NCBI GenBank assembly: GCA_903888485.1
Contig: CAISTS010000086.1
Span: 1-64,000 of the forward strand
Reading direction: 5' to 3'
Length of the DNA: 64,000 bases
DNA from: an uncultured bacterium
GTDB taxonomy: Bacteria; Pseudomonadota; Alphaproteobacteria; Rhodospirillales; Rhodospirillaceae
The position numbers and the translations under genes are program-made. Position 1 is the stretch's first letter. Every line of letters begins with the position of its first letter. The notes under the pieces are model-generated. The model did not search any database. It saw nothing but the letters and a program-made list of their open reading frames with translations, and was not told the DNA's origin. Of this stretch, positions 17,416-26,319 are shown piece after piece.

Positions 17416-17594
17416 GCAATTCCCCCAAGGGCGGAAAGGAGGCGACTTTAATGGAGGTTGGGCCCGCGGACAAGGAAGGCGGCGCCCGGGGGACGAAATG
17501 TCAGAGGGGTTGAGGTCTCATCCGTAGGGCTGAAGCAAGCCAACGCGCGGGGTGTGTGCTAACTTTCCGAGCCCCACCTCATTGAAGGTCCGCC

Positions 17595-18470
17595 ATGAAA
17601 TTCCGGGTTCTTGCCGCCGCCATCGTCCTCGGTATCCTTACCGCCGCGGCCGCGCCGCGCGAAGAGATGCTTGTTTCTACCGCCTGGCTCGCCGCGCATA
17701 CCAACGACCCGGACCTCGTCGTTCTTCACGTCGGCCCGCCGGCCACTTACGCCCAGCACATCCCCGGCGCGCGCCACGTAACGCTGGCCGATATCTCGGT
17801 CACCTCTGAATCCGGCGGTACACTCGAAATGCCGCCCGCGGACGCATTGCATTCTCGTCTCTCGCAGCTCGGCATCGGGGACCGTTCGCGCATTATCGTC
17901 TACTACGCCGACACCGTTCAGTCGGCGACGCGCGTCGTATTCACCCTCGAGGCGGCAGGTCTCGGCGCTCGCACCTCACTGCTCAACGGCGGCTTGCCCG
18001 CCTGGCAACGCGAGCAGCGCCCACTTTCATCCGAGGTGCCTACGGTGCAGGTCGGCAGTCTCTCACCCCTCAAAATGAAGGACGTCATCGTCGATGCCAA
18101 GTTCGTCGAGGAGAATGCTGCGAAAGCAGGCTATGCGGTGATCGACGCGCGCCTGCCCGAGTTTTACAGCGGCGCGAAATCCGGCGGCTCGGCGGAGGCG
18201 CCGCACAAGGCCGGCCATATACCCGCCGCCAAGAACGTGCCCGTCACCACCCTCACGGACGAAAAGATGAGTATACAGCCCGCCACAAGCCTCCAGGCCG
18301 CCTTCGACAAGGCTGGCGTGAAGCGGGGCGACAAGCTCATGGTCTATTGCCACATAGGTCAACAGGCCACTGCCATCATCTTTGCAGCACGCTCGCTCGG
18401 ATATGATGCGGTGCTGTACGATGGCTCGTTCGAAGACTGGTCGCGCAAGGATCTTCCCGTCGAGAAATAG
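17595..18470 (+). CDS. Periplasmic tandem-rhodanese sulfurtransferase
   Basis: A 291-residue protein with a signal peptide (about 1-20). Two rhodanese domains follow. The first (about 25-150) has VYYAD where the active-site Cys loop should be, so it is inactive. The second (about 165-288) has C252 in YCHIGQQAT. Such proteins are annotated as thiosulfate or 3-mercaptopyruvate sulfurtransferases and move sulfane sulfur to cyanide or thiols. The loop CHIGQQAT fits a thiosulfate-type enzyme better than the CGTGxT of mercaptopyruvate forms. It is a single gene. Confidence 0.88.
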   Translation: MKFRVLAAAIVLGILTAAAAPREEMLVSTAWLAAHTNDPDLVVLHVGPPATYAQHIPGARHVTLADISVTSESGGTLEMPPADALHSRLSQLGIGDRSRIIVYYADTVQSATRVVFTLEAAGLGARTSLLNGGLPAWQREQRPLSSEVPTVQVGSLSPLKMKDVIVDAKFVEENAAKAGYAVIDARLPEFYSGAKSGGSAEAPHKAGHIPAAKNVPVTTLTDEKMSIQPATSLQAAFDKAGVKRGDKLMVYCHIGQQATAIIFAARSLGYDAVLYDGSFEDWSRKDLPVEK

Positions 18471-18555
18471 GGCGAATACGTCCGAACCGGAGCAGGGCGG
18501 GCCTTAAGGTTTTGAAAAGCCGGTATTGCTAGCCTCAGGGTAGGAAAACCCTGCC

Positions 18556-19362
18556 ATGCCCGACATTCTGCAGCACGAGGCTGTCCAAACCGTCGAACGC
18601 CGCCTGGAAGGCCAGAGCCACGGCGGCCGCGCCGCGCCGCGCGCGCAGCAGCCGCAGAGAGTCGCCGCCACCTATCAAGAAGTCGCCCGCACCAAGCCGG
18701 TCGACGACCGCATCACGATCCTCGGCATTCCGGTCGAGCAGATCACGCCGAGCACACAAGCCGCGCTCGCCGGTCTCGTCTCCGAGATCAATCATTTGCG
18801 CAACGTCGTGCGCCGGCACGAGCGCGCCCAGGAGCGCGCTGGCGAGCGCCGTGCGACGGGCCAGGCCGCCGATGCGTCGGTTCTGGATCAAGAGACTTTC
18901 GTGCGGATGCTGGCTGCGATGCTGGGTCAGCCCCCGGGCGAGGGCAACACCTGGGTGATGGTGTTGGTGCACGTCGCCACCTACGAAGACATCCGCCGTA
19001 GCTCCGGATTGCTCGCCGCCAACAGCACGCTGGCCGACGTTGCACAGCGTCTGAAGGAAGTGCGCCTTTACACTGCGTCGCCGTCGATCACCGACGCCGC
19101 GCCGCCCACCACGGCGCCGGTACCCTTTGCGCTGCTGGGCTACGTTGGGGGGTCAAATATGGCTGCTGTCGCCGCGCTGCCGACCCACGCTTTCGATGGC
19201 GCCGCAATCGCGCAGACCGTGCGCGCGCATCTTGGCGGCGGATATTCCGTCGCCGGCATTGACATGGCGCTGGCGATCACCGTGGCCGCCGCCGCCGTGG
19301 GTGCGGGCGAGAGTCCAATGCTGGCGATCGGTCGCGCCGATCACTTGTTACGTACGCTCTAG
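18556..19362 (+). CDS. GGDEF-like protein with degenerate active site
   Basis: A 268-residue cytosolic protein. Residues 1-70 are Arg/Ala-rich and probably disordered, and a helix follows at about 75-95 (ALAGLVSEINHLRNVVRRHE). From about 110 to 265 the pattern of strands and helices follows a GGDEF diguanylate cyclase domain: LDQETF, VMVLVHVATYEDIRRSSG, then LADVAQRLKEV. At the position of the GGDEF loop it reads GYVGGSNMAAV. The catalytic signature and the metal-binding Asp are therefore gone. It could be a c-di-GMP or GTP sensor, or a structural relic. The assignment rests on fold-like similarity only. Confidence 0.55.
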   Translation: MPDILQHEAVQTVERRLEGQSHGGRAAPRAQQPQRVAATYQEVARTKPVDDRITILGIPVEQITPSTQAALAGLVSEINHLRNVVRRHERAQERAGERRATGQAADASVLDQETFVRMLAAMLGQPPGEGNTWVMVLVHVATYEDIRRSSGLLAANSTLADVAQRLKEVRLYTASPSITDAAPPTTAPVPFALLGYVGGSNMAAVAALPTHAFDGAAIAQTVRAHLGGGYSVAGIDMALAITVAAAAVGAGESPMLAIGRADHLLRTL

Positions 19363-19371
19363 AATCAAAAA

Positions 19372-19575
19372 TCAGGCGATGATGTCGGGGATCAGCTTGC
19401 CCCGGAGGGACGTGATCTGGTCCTTGAGCGCGAGCTTGCGCTTTTTCAGCCGTCCGACCTTGATCTGATCGAAACCGGTCTGGCTCATCAGGGTATTAAT
19501 GACGTCGTCCAGGTCGCGATGCTCAAGTTCAAGTTCGGCCAGTTTGGCCCTCAGCTGTTCCTGGTCCCATTCCAT
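19372..19575 (-). CDS. YdcH/DUF465 family small coiled-coil protein
   Basis: 67 residues forming a helical hairpin. It has the family rhythm of charged heptads (LRAKLAELELEHRDLDDVI), a short turn and LKKRKLALKDQITSLRGKL. DUF465 proteins are widespread in proteobacteria and their function is unknown. It converges on the GGDEF-like gene with a 9-nt gap. A second DUF465 gene lies 250 bp away on the other strand. Confidence 0.88.
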   Translation of the reverse strand: MEWDQEQLRAKLAELELEHRDLDDVINTLMSQTGFDQIKVGRLKKRKLALKDQITSLRGKLIPDIIA

Positions 19576-19831
19576 GGCGGTGCGGCTATTGTCCGTCTTC
19601 TTGCCGGAATCGGCGATGTGCCGGCATTATTCGCCTGAATGTGCGCGGAAACCACAGCCTTCGCGAGGGGCCGTCCGACTCCATCGTTTTGGCGGCAGCA
19701 GGCGTGTTTTTCAAGGCTTTTTCCCGCTTCCAAATTCATTGCACTTCAATGCTTTGCCGCCGGTGCTGGCACGCACCTCCCTTGAGCGGTAACATCTGCG
19801 TGTTCTGAACCGATCCGGAGGTTGCCCATCA

Positions 19832-19999
19832 ATGGATCTATTCGCGCGCCAGTCGGCACTTAAATCCAAGCACGCAGAAATCGAACATCTCCTCGTTGAA
19901 GAAGAAAAACGGCCCTGGCCGGACTTCAGCCTGGTCCACGAACTCAAAAGAAAGAAGCTGAAGATAAAAGACGAGTTGCAACGTATCGTTGCCAACTAG
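19832..19999 (+). CDS. Second DUF465 small protein (55 aa)
   Basis: 55 residues, MDLFARQSALKSKHAEIEHL at the start and a C-terminal LKRKKLKIKDELQRIV. This is the DUF465 pattern of a helical hairpin with an acidic first helix and a basic second helix. GGAGG precedes the ATG by 10 nt, and a strong terminator ends the transcript at 20122. It is divergent from the other DUF465 gene, so the two may be an old duplication. Function unknown. Confidence 0.75.
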   Translation: MDLFARQSALKSKHAEIEHLLVEEEKRPWPDFSLVHELKRKKLKIKDELQRIVAN

Positions 20000-20094
20000 C
20001 CTTTAAGCACGCTCAGCCAATACCGATCCCCCCGGGCTAAATGCGGATGACTCGCCGCATCCGGAGTGGAAAGGGTAGGATCCCAAACAGCTAA

Positions 20095-20122
20095 GGCCCA
20101 TCGCCGGATGGGCCTTTTTTTT
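20095..20122 (+). terminator. Strong terminator 95 nt after the second DUF465 gene
   Basis: GGCCCAT-cgccgg-ATGGGCC is followed by eight T residues. The T-run is on the plus-strand side. The 95 nt before it contain another small hairpin (ATGCGG with CCGCAT, about 20041-20060), so this is either a structured 3' UTR or a short sRNA. Confidence 0.9.
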
Positions 20123-20140
20123 GTCTGAGCTCTAGGAGTT

Positions 20141-20806
20141 TTACTGTTCGTCCGCGGGCGCAGACGGTTCAGCCGCCGGCGCTTCCGAGGCAGGAGCTGT
20201 AGCCGCTTGGGCAGCGGCTTCGGCGGCTTTGGCTTCGCGTTCACGGCGATTGATTTCGCGCTGCTTGGCCTTGGCGGCGTTGGATGCGCGGCGCGAGGCG
20301 ATCACCACGGCCTTTTCCAGTTCCGCTTCGGTGCAAAGACCGAGCGTTACCGGGTTCTGCGGCTTGATGTTCTGCGCGTTCCAGTGCGAACGGTCACGGA
20401 CGGAGAGAATCGTCGGCTTGGTCGTGCCGATGAGACGCGAAAGCTGCGCATCCGTCAGCTCGGGATGATGCTTGAGCAGCCAAGCAATGGCATCCGGGCG
20501 ATCCTGGCGCTTCGACACGGGCGTATAGCGCGCGCCCTTGGACCGCGCCGTGGGCAGCGGGATGTCGGTCTTGTTCATCTTGAGCTTGATCTTCGGATCT
20601 TGCTCGGCGCGCTCGAGCTCTTCCTGGGTCAACTGCCCGTTGGTGATGGGGTTGACGCCGACGATGCCCACGGCCACTTCGCCATCGGCAATAGCCTGGA
20701 CTTCGAGCTCGTGCATACCCGTGAAGGACGCGATCTGTTCGAACGACAGGGTGGTGTTTTCCACCAGCCAGACGGCCGTCGCCTTTGGCATCAGAGGCAG
20801 CGACAT
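20141..20806 (-). CDS. trcR: Cell-cycle transcriptional regulator TrcR (DUF1013)
   Basis: A 221-residue protein of the DUF1013/TrcR family, conserved in alphaproteobacteria and tied to cell-cycle gene transcription. It has repeated helix-turn-helix-like segments (TLSFEQIASFTGMHELEVQA and LTDAQLSRLIGTTKPTILSV), the middle ITNGQLTQEELERAEQDP and a long Ala/Glu-rich acidic-basic tail from about residue 175. ATG 20806 has AAGGGAAG upstream; the open frame continues to 20881 but without a ribosome site. Confidence 0.92.
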   Translation of the reverse strand: MSLPLMPKATAVWLVENTTLSFEQIASFTGMHELEVQAIADGEVAVGIVGVNPITNGQLTQEELERAEQDPKIKLKMNKTDIPLPTARSKGARYTPVSKRQDRPDAIAWLLKHHPELTDAQLSRLIGTTKPTILSVRDRSHWNAQNIKPQNPVTLGLCTEAELEKAVVIASRRASNAAKAKQREINRREREAKAAEAAAQAATAPASEAPAAEPSAPADEQ

Positions 20807-21002
20807 GGGTGCTTCCCTTTCGGATCTTTGGCGGAGGCGCTTCCTGCAATCCCTGGGAGCGGAATCACAAAACCACACCACCCAGCCCCGAAGCGTGCAG
20901 CGGGGCCGGACCGCATAATTATGGAAGGTATATATGAGTTTGCGGCGGCGGGGTCAAACCGTTCCGCCGCAATTTTCCTTAATATATTGAAGGCCTTGGG
21001 AT

Positions 21003-22016
21003 TTATCGCATCGGCGTGGGGCTGACCTGGAGCATGATTTTGCCGATGTGCCGGCTGCTTTCCATCAGGCGGTGGGCCTCGGCGGCTTGGTCCAGGGGCA
21101 GGATGGCATGGATGACCGGCTTGACGGTCCCGGCGTCAAGCAGCGGCCAGACCTGGGCCCGAAGGGCGTCCGCCAAGCCAGCTTTGAAGGCGGCATCGCG
21201 GGCGCGGAGGGTCGAGCCGGTCAGGGTCAGGCGCTTGAGCATCACCGGCATCATGTCGACCTCGGCGCGGGCGCCCTCGAGGAAGGCGATGTTCACCATC
21301 CGGCCATCGGGTTTGAGGCACTTGAGGTTCCGGGCGAGGTAGGGCGCGCCGACCATGTCGAGGATGACGTCGGCGCCTTTGCCGGGTGCGCGCGCCTTAA
21401 GGACCTCGGCGAAATCCTCGGAGCGGTAATTGATGGCAAGATCGGCGCCCAGCTTGGTACAGGCGTCGCACTTTTCCGCGCTCCCCGCCGTGACGGCGAC
21501 GAAAGCGCCGAAGGCTTTGCCGAGTTGGATGGCCGTGGTGCCGATGCCGCTGGAGCCGCCGTGGATGAGGAGAACTTCGCCCTTTTTCAGTGCGCCGCGC
21601 TGGAAGACGTTGTGCCAGACGGTGAAAAAGGTTTCGGGCAGTGCGGCGGCTTCCACGTCGGTGAAGCCCTTCGGGAAGGGCAAGCAACTGCCCGCGGGTA
21701 CCGTGACGTACTCCGCATAGCCGCCGCCCGGTGTCAGTGCGCAAATGCGGTCTCCGACGGCGGGCGTTGTAACGCCGCGCCCCTGGGCAACCACCGTGCC
21801 GGCGACTTCGAGTCCAGGAAGATCTGAGTGATCCGCCGGCGCGGGGTACTGACCTAGGCGCTGGATGACGTCGGGACGATTGACGCCGGCGGCGCTCACG
21901 GCGATCAGCACTTCGCCGTCGCCCGGTGTGGGCAGCGGCCGCATCGCCGGCACCAGCATCTCTGGTCCGCCGGGCGCCTTGATCTCGATGCAGCGCATGG
22001 AGGCGGGCAGGGGCAT
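21003..22016 (-). CDS. NAD(P)H-quinone oxidoreductase, PIG3 type
   Basis: A 337-residue zinc-independent medium-chain dehydrogenase/reductase. An N-terminal GroES-like part contains AAGVNRPDVIQRLGQYP. A Rossmann part carries LIHGGSSGIGTTAIQLGK (NADPH loop). The PIG3/QOR-like C-terminus has LPLDQAAEAHRLMESSRHIGKI. No structural or catalytic zinc ligands are seen. It probably reduces quinones or similar enones in the cytosol. ATG 22016 is taken, with an internal ATG 18 nt later as alternative. Confidence 0.9.
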   Translation of the reverse strand: MPLPASMRCIEIKAPGGPEMLVPAMRPLPTPGDGEVLIAVSAAGVNRPDVIQRLGQYPAPADHSDLPGLEVAGTVVAQGRGVTTPAVGDRICALTPGGGYAEYVTVPAGSCLPFPKGFTDVEAAALPETFFTVWHNVFQRGALKKGEVLLIHGGSSGIGTTAIQLGKAFGAFVAVTAGSAEKCDACTKLGADLAINYRSEDFAEVLKARAPGKGADVILDMVGAPYLARNLKCLKPDGRMVNIAFLEGARAEVDMMPVMLKRLTLTGSTLRARDAAFKAGLADALRAQVWPLLDAGTVKPVIHAILPLDQAAEAHRLMESSRHIGKIMLQVSPTPMR

Positions 22017-22055
22017 GCGTTATGCTTAACGCTCGCAAGAACGTGGAGTCAAACC

Positions 22056-22238
22056 ATGGACACCGACGACCTCGACCCCATCAAGAAAAAGCCGGTGAAG
22101 AAAGACCTCACCCGTATGTCCATAGGCGACCTCAAGGACTACATCGCCGACCTGAAGACCGAGATCGCCCGCGCCGAAGCGGCCATTGTCACCAAGGACA
22201 AGGCCAAGTCCGGCGCGGAGAGCTTTTTTAAGTCTTAG
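22056..22238 (+). CDS. DUF1192 family small protein
   Basis: 60 residues with the family signature LTRMSIGDLKDYIADLKTEI followed by an amphipathic helix and KSGAESFFKS at the end. DUF1192 is an alphaproteobacterial family of unknown function, often beside the PIG3-type oxidoreductase as here. Its last 11 bases overlap the end of the convergent membrane-protein gene. Confidence 0.92.
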   Translation: MDTDDLDPIKKKPVKKDLTRMSIGDLKDYIADLKTEIARAEAAIVTKDKAKSGAESFFKS

Positions 22239-22446
22239 TGATCAGCGCTGAAAACAGGTACTGCAGACAAGCGATAACCACCCACCCTGCGAAGGCGCAG
22301 TAAATCCAGAATGCCGTAGGGCTCTTCGAGCGGTGAATGTTGAAGAGGTCGCTTACCTTCCCCGTTCGAAATGCTGTGACAAGGACATAGGATGTGGCGA
22401 ATAGGGCCACGACCACAAATCCCATCATCAACCGTTCATCGATCAT
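22228..22446 (-). CDS. Small two-helix membrane protein
   Basis: 72 residues with a hydrophobic helix at about 8-26 (FVVVALFATSYVLVTAF), a polar basic loop with FNIHRSKSPTAFW, and a second helix at about 46-66. GGAG sits 8 nt before the ATG. Function unknown. It lies 31 nt after the start side of the dehydrogenase operon and overlaps DUF1192 by 11 bp tail-to-tail. Confidence 0.65.
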   Translation of the reverse strand: MIDERLMMGFVVVALFATSYVLVTAFRTGKVSDLFNIHRSKSPTAFWIYCAFAGWVVIACLQYLFSALITKT

Positions 22447-22477
22447 CAGCTAACTCCGGCGAAGCAGCGCCGGTGGC

Positions 22478-23452
22478 TCAAATTGTCAGCATGATCTTGC
22501 CGAACTGGCCGTTCGAGTTCATCAGCGCGTGGGCGGCGGCCGCTTCTTCCAGCTTGAAGGTGCGGTCGATGGGGAGGGACAGCTTCTTTTCACGCACGCC
22601 CGTAAGCAGGTCGGCTTGCGCCTTGCTGACGATGTCGTTGATCTCGGCCGTGCTGCGCGTACGGAACGTCACGCCGGTATAGGTGATGCGCTTGGCTGCG
22701 TGCTGGTCGAAGTTGAATTCAGCCTTGCCGCCGCCGAGACGGCCCACGTTCACCATGCGCGCGAGCACGTTGCAGGCCTTCATGCTGCCGTCGACGGTGG
22801 GGCCGGAGACGAAGTCCACGACCACGTCCACACCCTTGCCGTCGGTGGCCTTGATGAGGCTGTCGGCCCAATCGGGCGTGCTGGAGTTGAGCATCAGGGT
22901 CGCGCCCATTTCCTGCAACTTGGAATACTTCGACGGATCGCGTGACGTGCCGGCGACGAGGGACGCGCCTTTGAAGCGCGCGACCTGCAGGGTCATCATG
23001 CCGACGGCCGAACTGGCACCTTGCACCAGCACCTTTTCGCCGGGCTTCATGCTGCTGCGCGCCGTCAGCGCGTCATTCGCCGTGAGCAGGGCAAGCGGGA
23101 GCACAGCCGCCTGCTGAATGTTGATCTCTTTCGGATTGTACGGCATCACCCAGCCGGCTTCGGTCACGGCGTATTCGGCGTAACCGCCGCTGCGCCCGAA
23201 GCACATCACCGCGTCGCCCTTCTTCACATTGGTAACGCCCTGGCCGACTTCCGTGACTTCGCCTGCCCATTCCTGGCCGACGATGGTGAACGGCGAGTTG
23301 GCTGTCGCAAGCGCCGAGCCTAAGTCGGCGCGATTAAGGCCGGCGGCAATGACGCGCACTTGCACCTGGCCCGCACCGGGCGTCGGGCGCTGAACGTCGT
23401 TGTGAATAGCAATGCCTTGAGCCGTTGCGATACCGGCGCGCATGGTAGCCAT
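22478..23452 (-). CDS. Zinc-independent medium-chain alcohol dehydrogenase/quinone reductase
   Basis: A 324-residue MDR enzyme. The GroES-like half has GLNRADLGSA and GQEWAGEVTEVGQGV. The Rossmann half has VLVQGASSAVGMMTLQVARF (NAD(P)H loop) and a C-terminal AAAAHALMNSNGQFGKIML. Zinc ligands are absent, so quinone or enone reductase is more likely than true alcohol dehydrogenase. ATG 23452 has GGGGAG at good spacing; the frame is open far upstream, but that part has shadow-like composition. It is a paralogue of the enzyme at 21003-22016. Confidence 0.88.
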   Translation of the reverse strand: MATMRAGIATAQGIAIHNDVQRPTPGAGQVQVRVIAAGLNRADLGSALATANSPFTIVGQEWAGEVTEVGQGVTNVKKGDAVMCFGRSGGYAEYAVTEAGWVMPYNPKEINIQQAAVLPLALLTANDALTARSSMKPGEKVLVQGASSAVGMMTLQVARFKGASLVAGTSRDPSKYSKLQEMGATLMLNSSTPDWADSLIKATDGKGVDVVVDFVSGPTVDGSMKACNVLARMVNVGRLGGGKAEFNFDQHAAKRITYTGVTFRTRSTAEINDIVSKAQADLLTGVREKKLSLPIDRTFKLEEAAAAHALMNSNGQFGKIMLTI

Positions 23453-23566
23453 GAGATTCTCCCCTGGAATTTGTGTGTGGCGCGAGCAGTATAGTCGAAC
23501 ACCGGCGTTACTTGCCACCAGTGGCAGTGCTGCTCTATTATTTGCGAAGTCCTTGAAAGTCTTGCG

Positions 23567-23989
23567 ATGAAGTTGCTGCGTCGCCTGCGGTTGACCTTCT
23601 GGCTCGGGCTGCTGGCCTTGATGGCGAGCGGCACGGCCCAGCATCAGCTTTCTTTCAACATCCTCGATGCCGCGCTGACGAACCACAGCCATGTGGCCGG
23701 GCACTATATGCCCGACGGCACCTTCATGGCCGGGTCGATGCATGGCGAGGCGCATGCGGATCACACCGATACGCCTCAAAACGCCGGCCACACGCATAAG
23801 GGCCACGCCGACTGTAATATGTGCGGCGCGGTCGCGGCCATGGCGGCGGTCACGCTGTCGACGCCGCTGGCGGTTCCGCCGCCGGCTGTCATAAGTGAGA
23901 CGCATGTCGTCGCGCTCAACTCTGTTCTCCGCATACGGCGCGAGCATGCGCCGTATGCATCGCGCGCGCCCCCATCCCTCAACGGTTAA
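23567..23989 (+). CDS. His-rich DUF2946-like protein of the copper cluster
   Basis: 140 residues. There is an N-terminal signal or anchor helix (RLTFWLGLLALMASGTA), then a His/Met-rich periplasmic section (about 40-82) with HSHVAGHYM, GSMHGEAHADH and HTHKGHADCNMC. A hydrophobic piece (about 86-105) and a basic tail follow. This matches the layout of DUF2946 proteins that sit beside TonB copper receptors. It may bind or hand over Cu. The family call is moderate. It begins a same-strand run of metal-handling genes. Confidence 0.6.
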   Translation: MKLLRRLRLTFWLGLLALMASGTAQHQLSFNILDAALTNHSHVAGHYMPDGTFMAGSMHGEAHADHTDTPQNAGHTHKGHADCNMCGAVAAMAAVTLSTPLAVPPPAVISETHVVALNSVLRIRREHAPYASRAPPSLNG

Positions 23990-24069
23990 GTTGATCTAAG
24001 CGTGACTCGTGCGCCGTGGATTTAAATCCGCGGCGCCGCATCGCATTCATATTTAATCAAGGGATTTTC

Positions 24070-26307
24070 ATGTTTTCGCTAAAACACGGCGTGGCGCTCG
24101 GCGCTTGCGCTCTCGGTCTATTGCCGGCCGCTTCGGCGCACGCTGCAGACGCTCAGTCAGCCCAAGTGCGCGAGGAAATTGTCGTTATTGCTCCTGTCGA
24201 TCGGCCAGCCGGTCAGACTCTGACGACGATCGACCAAAGTAAATTTGCGGACTCTCCTGCGTTCTCGATTGGACAGGTGCTGCAGTACAGCCCTGGGGTC
24301 GCCATCAAGCAGGGCAACGGGCCGCGCGACGTCGGCATATCCATTCGCGGCTCTAACGCCCGCAATGGATTCGGCGTGCGTAACATTCAGGTCTTTGAAG
24401 ACGGTTTCCCGGTCACCCAGCCGGATGGCCTGTCGCGCACCGATCTCACCGATCCGCACGCCTACGGCGGGATTGATGTCTACAGGGGGCCGTCTTCGGC
24501 ACTGTTCGGCAACTACGCAACCGGCGGCGCGGTCAATTTCCGCACGCGCGCGGGAGCGGACGTCGATGGTGTGGAGGTCGGAACGGACGCGGGGAAGTTT
24601 GGCTACGTCAACGGATATCTCCTGGCGGGACACAAGTTCGACCAGTTCGAATATTCATTTTTCGTCAGCCACGTTCGCGGTGACGGGCATATCAGCACCG
24701 GCGACTTCGACACGACGACCGTCAATCTCTCGGCCAGCTATACGCTTACCTCCAACGACAAGCTGACGTTCAAGTTCATCAATAACGACTTGAACACCCA
24801 CCTCGCGATCCGTCAGTCGCTCAATCAATACCGGCTGAATCCATATCAGGAGGGTTGTGAGGTCGCCGCTGGTGCGGCACCTGGGTGCGGCACGGTCAAT
24901 CTGTTCGTGAACGGTTTTTCCGGTGCGACGATCGCGCAAACTTCGGCACAAGCGGGGCTTGGGCGAAATGACCGCCGTACCGTCGCCGGGGCGCGTTGGG
25001 AACATACCTTCGAGGGCGGCGCAAATTGGCGCACGCAGTTCGTTTACGACGTGAAAGACATCAAGCAACCGACGGGTGCAACCAGTGCCGTCGGCGCCAC
25101 GCCGTCTTTTACCGTGAATAGCGACGTGACCATCGACGGCCACCTGTTCGGCCTGCCGGCAAAGCACTTTGCCGGTGGATTCTTCAGCTTCGCCGACTTG
25201 AACGGCACGACCTACAACGTCATGCCGGGAGGAAACGCGACCATCGGCGCCCTGACGGCAAGCACATACGGCTCGATCTACAATTTCGGTGCACGCATGC
25301 GCGAGCAGGTCGAGCTTGGTTCGTCGTGGAATGCCGTTCTTGGACTGGGATTGGAGCGCTCCGAACTCAAGGCGCGTAACACCACGTACCGCTATACCGG
25401 CACGGCGCCGACCGTGACGGCACTGGATGCGACACGCCACTTCTTCAACGTGGCGCCCGAGGCTGCGCTGTTCTATACACCCGACGATGCGTGGCAGCTC
25501 CGTGCGCGTGTCTCAACCGGCTATGGAATACCGCAGCCCGGAAACCTATTCGTCACGCCGGCCGGCGTTTCGGGCAATAACCTGGACTTGAATACCCAGT
25601 CCAATGTCGGTCTCGACATCGGTGCCGATTGGACGCCCGTGCCAGAATTGAAATTCGCGGTGGCGGGTTTCTATGAATTCTTCAAGAACGAGTTTGTCAC
25701 GCAATCGCCAGGCGCGGGCCTGCTCAACTACACTTACAATGCTCCCAAGTCCGAACACCGGGGCGTTGAGCTGGTGGGTGAATGGCGTCCGTTCGAGGGC
25801 TTAACTGCGACGCTTTCCTATACGTTCAATGACCAGATCTATAAATCGTACGTCGAACGTTTGAGCTCCGGCACGCAGTTTGCGAGCTTCGATCGGGGCG
25901 GAAACAAGACCCCCGGGGTTGAGCCGCATAACGTTAGCGCGCGGTTGGCTTACGATCAGGTGTCGGGGGCGCTTGCCGGCCTGGGTGGCTTTGTCGAGAT
26001 GAATTTCCGCGACAGGTTCTATGTCGACAATGCCAATCTCGTGCAGGCACCGGACTACACGCTCTTCAACTTGAACATCCACTACGTGTTCAAGGTCGAT
26101 GGTGGGTTCGCTAAGAATGCGCGTCTGTTCGTGGAAATTCAAAATCTCATGGACCGCCGCTATGTCGCGGGGGCCAACAACGTGACCAATTCGATCAGTG
26201 GCACGACCGGAGCACAAAATCCGGCCAGCCAGATACTCGCGGCGACGGGCTCGGTCTATGCCGGTCCGCCGCGTAGTATTGTCGCGGGTTTGAAGGTAGC
26301 CTTCTAA
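24070..26307 (+). CDS. TonB-dependent outer-membrane receptor, probable copper cluster
   Basis: A 745-residue receptor with a signal peptide (about 1-26), a TonB box around EEIVVIAP, a plug domain (about 45-165, with GISIRGSNARNGFGVRNIQV and VYRGPSSALFGNYATGGAVN) and a 22-strand barrel that ends in the aromatic GLKVAF. ATG 24070 is preferred over a GTG at 24016 because AAGGGA precedes it and the signal peptide starts there. Specificity is inferred from neighbours (DUF2946-like, Sco, PCu(A)C), which points to copper or a copper chelate. Sequence alone would not exclude another metal complex. Confidence 0.88.
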   Translation: MFSLKHGVALGACALGLLPAASAHAADAQSAQVREEIVVIAPVDRPAGQTLTTIDQSKFADSPAFSIGQVLQYSPGVAIKQGNGPRDVGISIRGSNARNGFGVRNIQVFEDGFPVTQPDGLSRTDLTDPHAYGGIDVYRGPSSALFGNYATGGAVNFRTRAGADVDGVEVGTDAGKFGYVNGYLLAGHKFDQFEYSFFVSHVRGDGHISTGDFDTTTVNLSASYTLTSNDKLTFKFINNDLNTHLAIRQSLNQYRLNPYQEGCEVAAGAAPGCGTVNLFVNGFSGATIAQTSAQAGLGRNDRRTVAGARWEHTFEGGANWRTQFVYDVKDIKQPTGATSAVGATPSFTVNSDVTIDGHLFGLPAKHFAGGFFSFADLNGTTYNVMPGGNATIGALTASTYGSIYNFGARMREQVELGSSWNAVLGLGLERSELKARNTTYRYTGTAPTVTALDATRHFFNVAPEAALFYTPDDAWQLRARVSTGYGIPQPGNLFVTPAGVSGNNLDLNTQSNVGLDIGADWTPVPELKFAVAGFYEFFKNEFVTQSPGAGLLNYTYNAPKSEHRGVELVGEWRPFEGLTATLSYTFNDQIYKSYVERLSSGTQFASFDRGGNKTPGVEPHNVSARLAYDQVSGALAGLGGFVEMNFRDRFYVDNANLVQAPDYTLFNLNIHYVFKVDGGFAKNARLFVEIQNLMDRRYVAGANNVTNSISGTTGAQNPASQILAATGSVYAGPPRSIVAGLKVAF

Positions 26308-26319
26308 AGGGAAAAAGCC

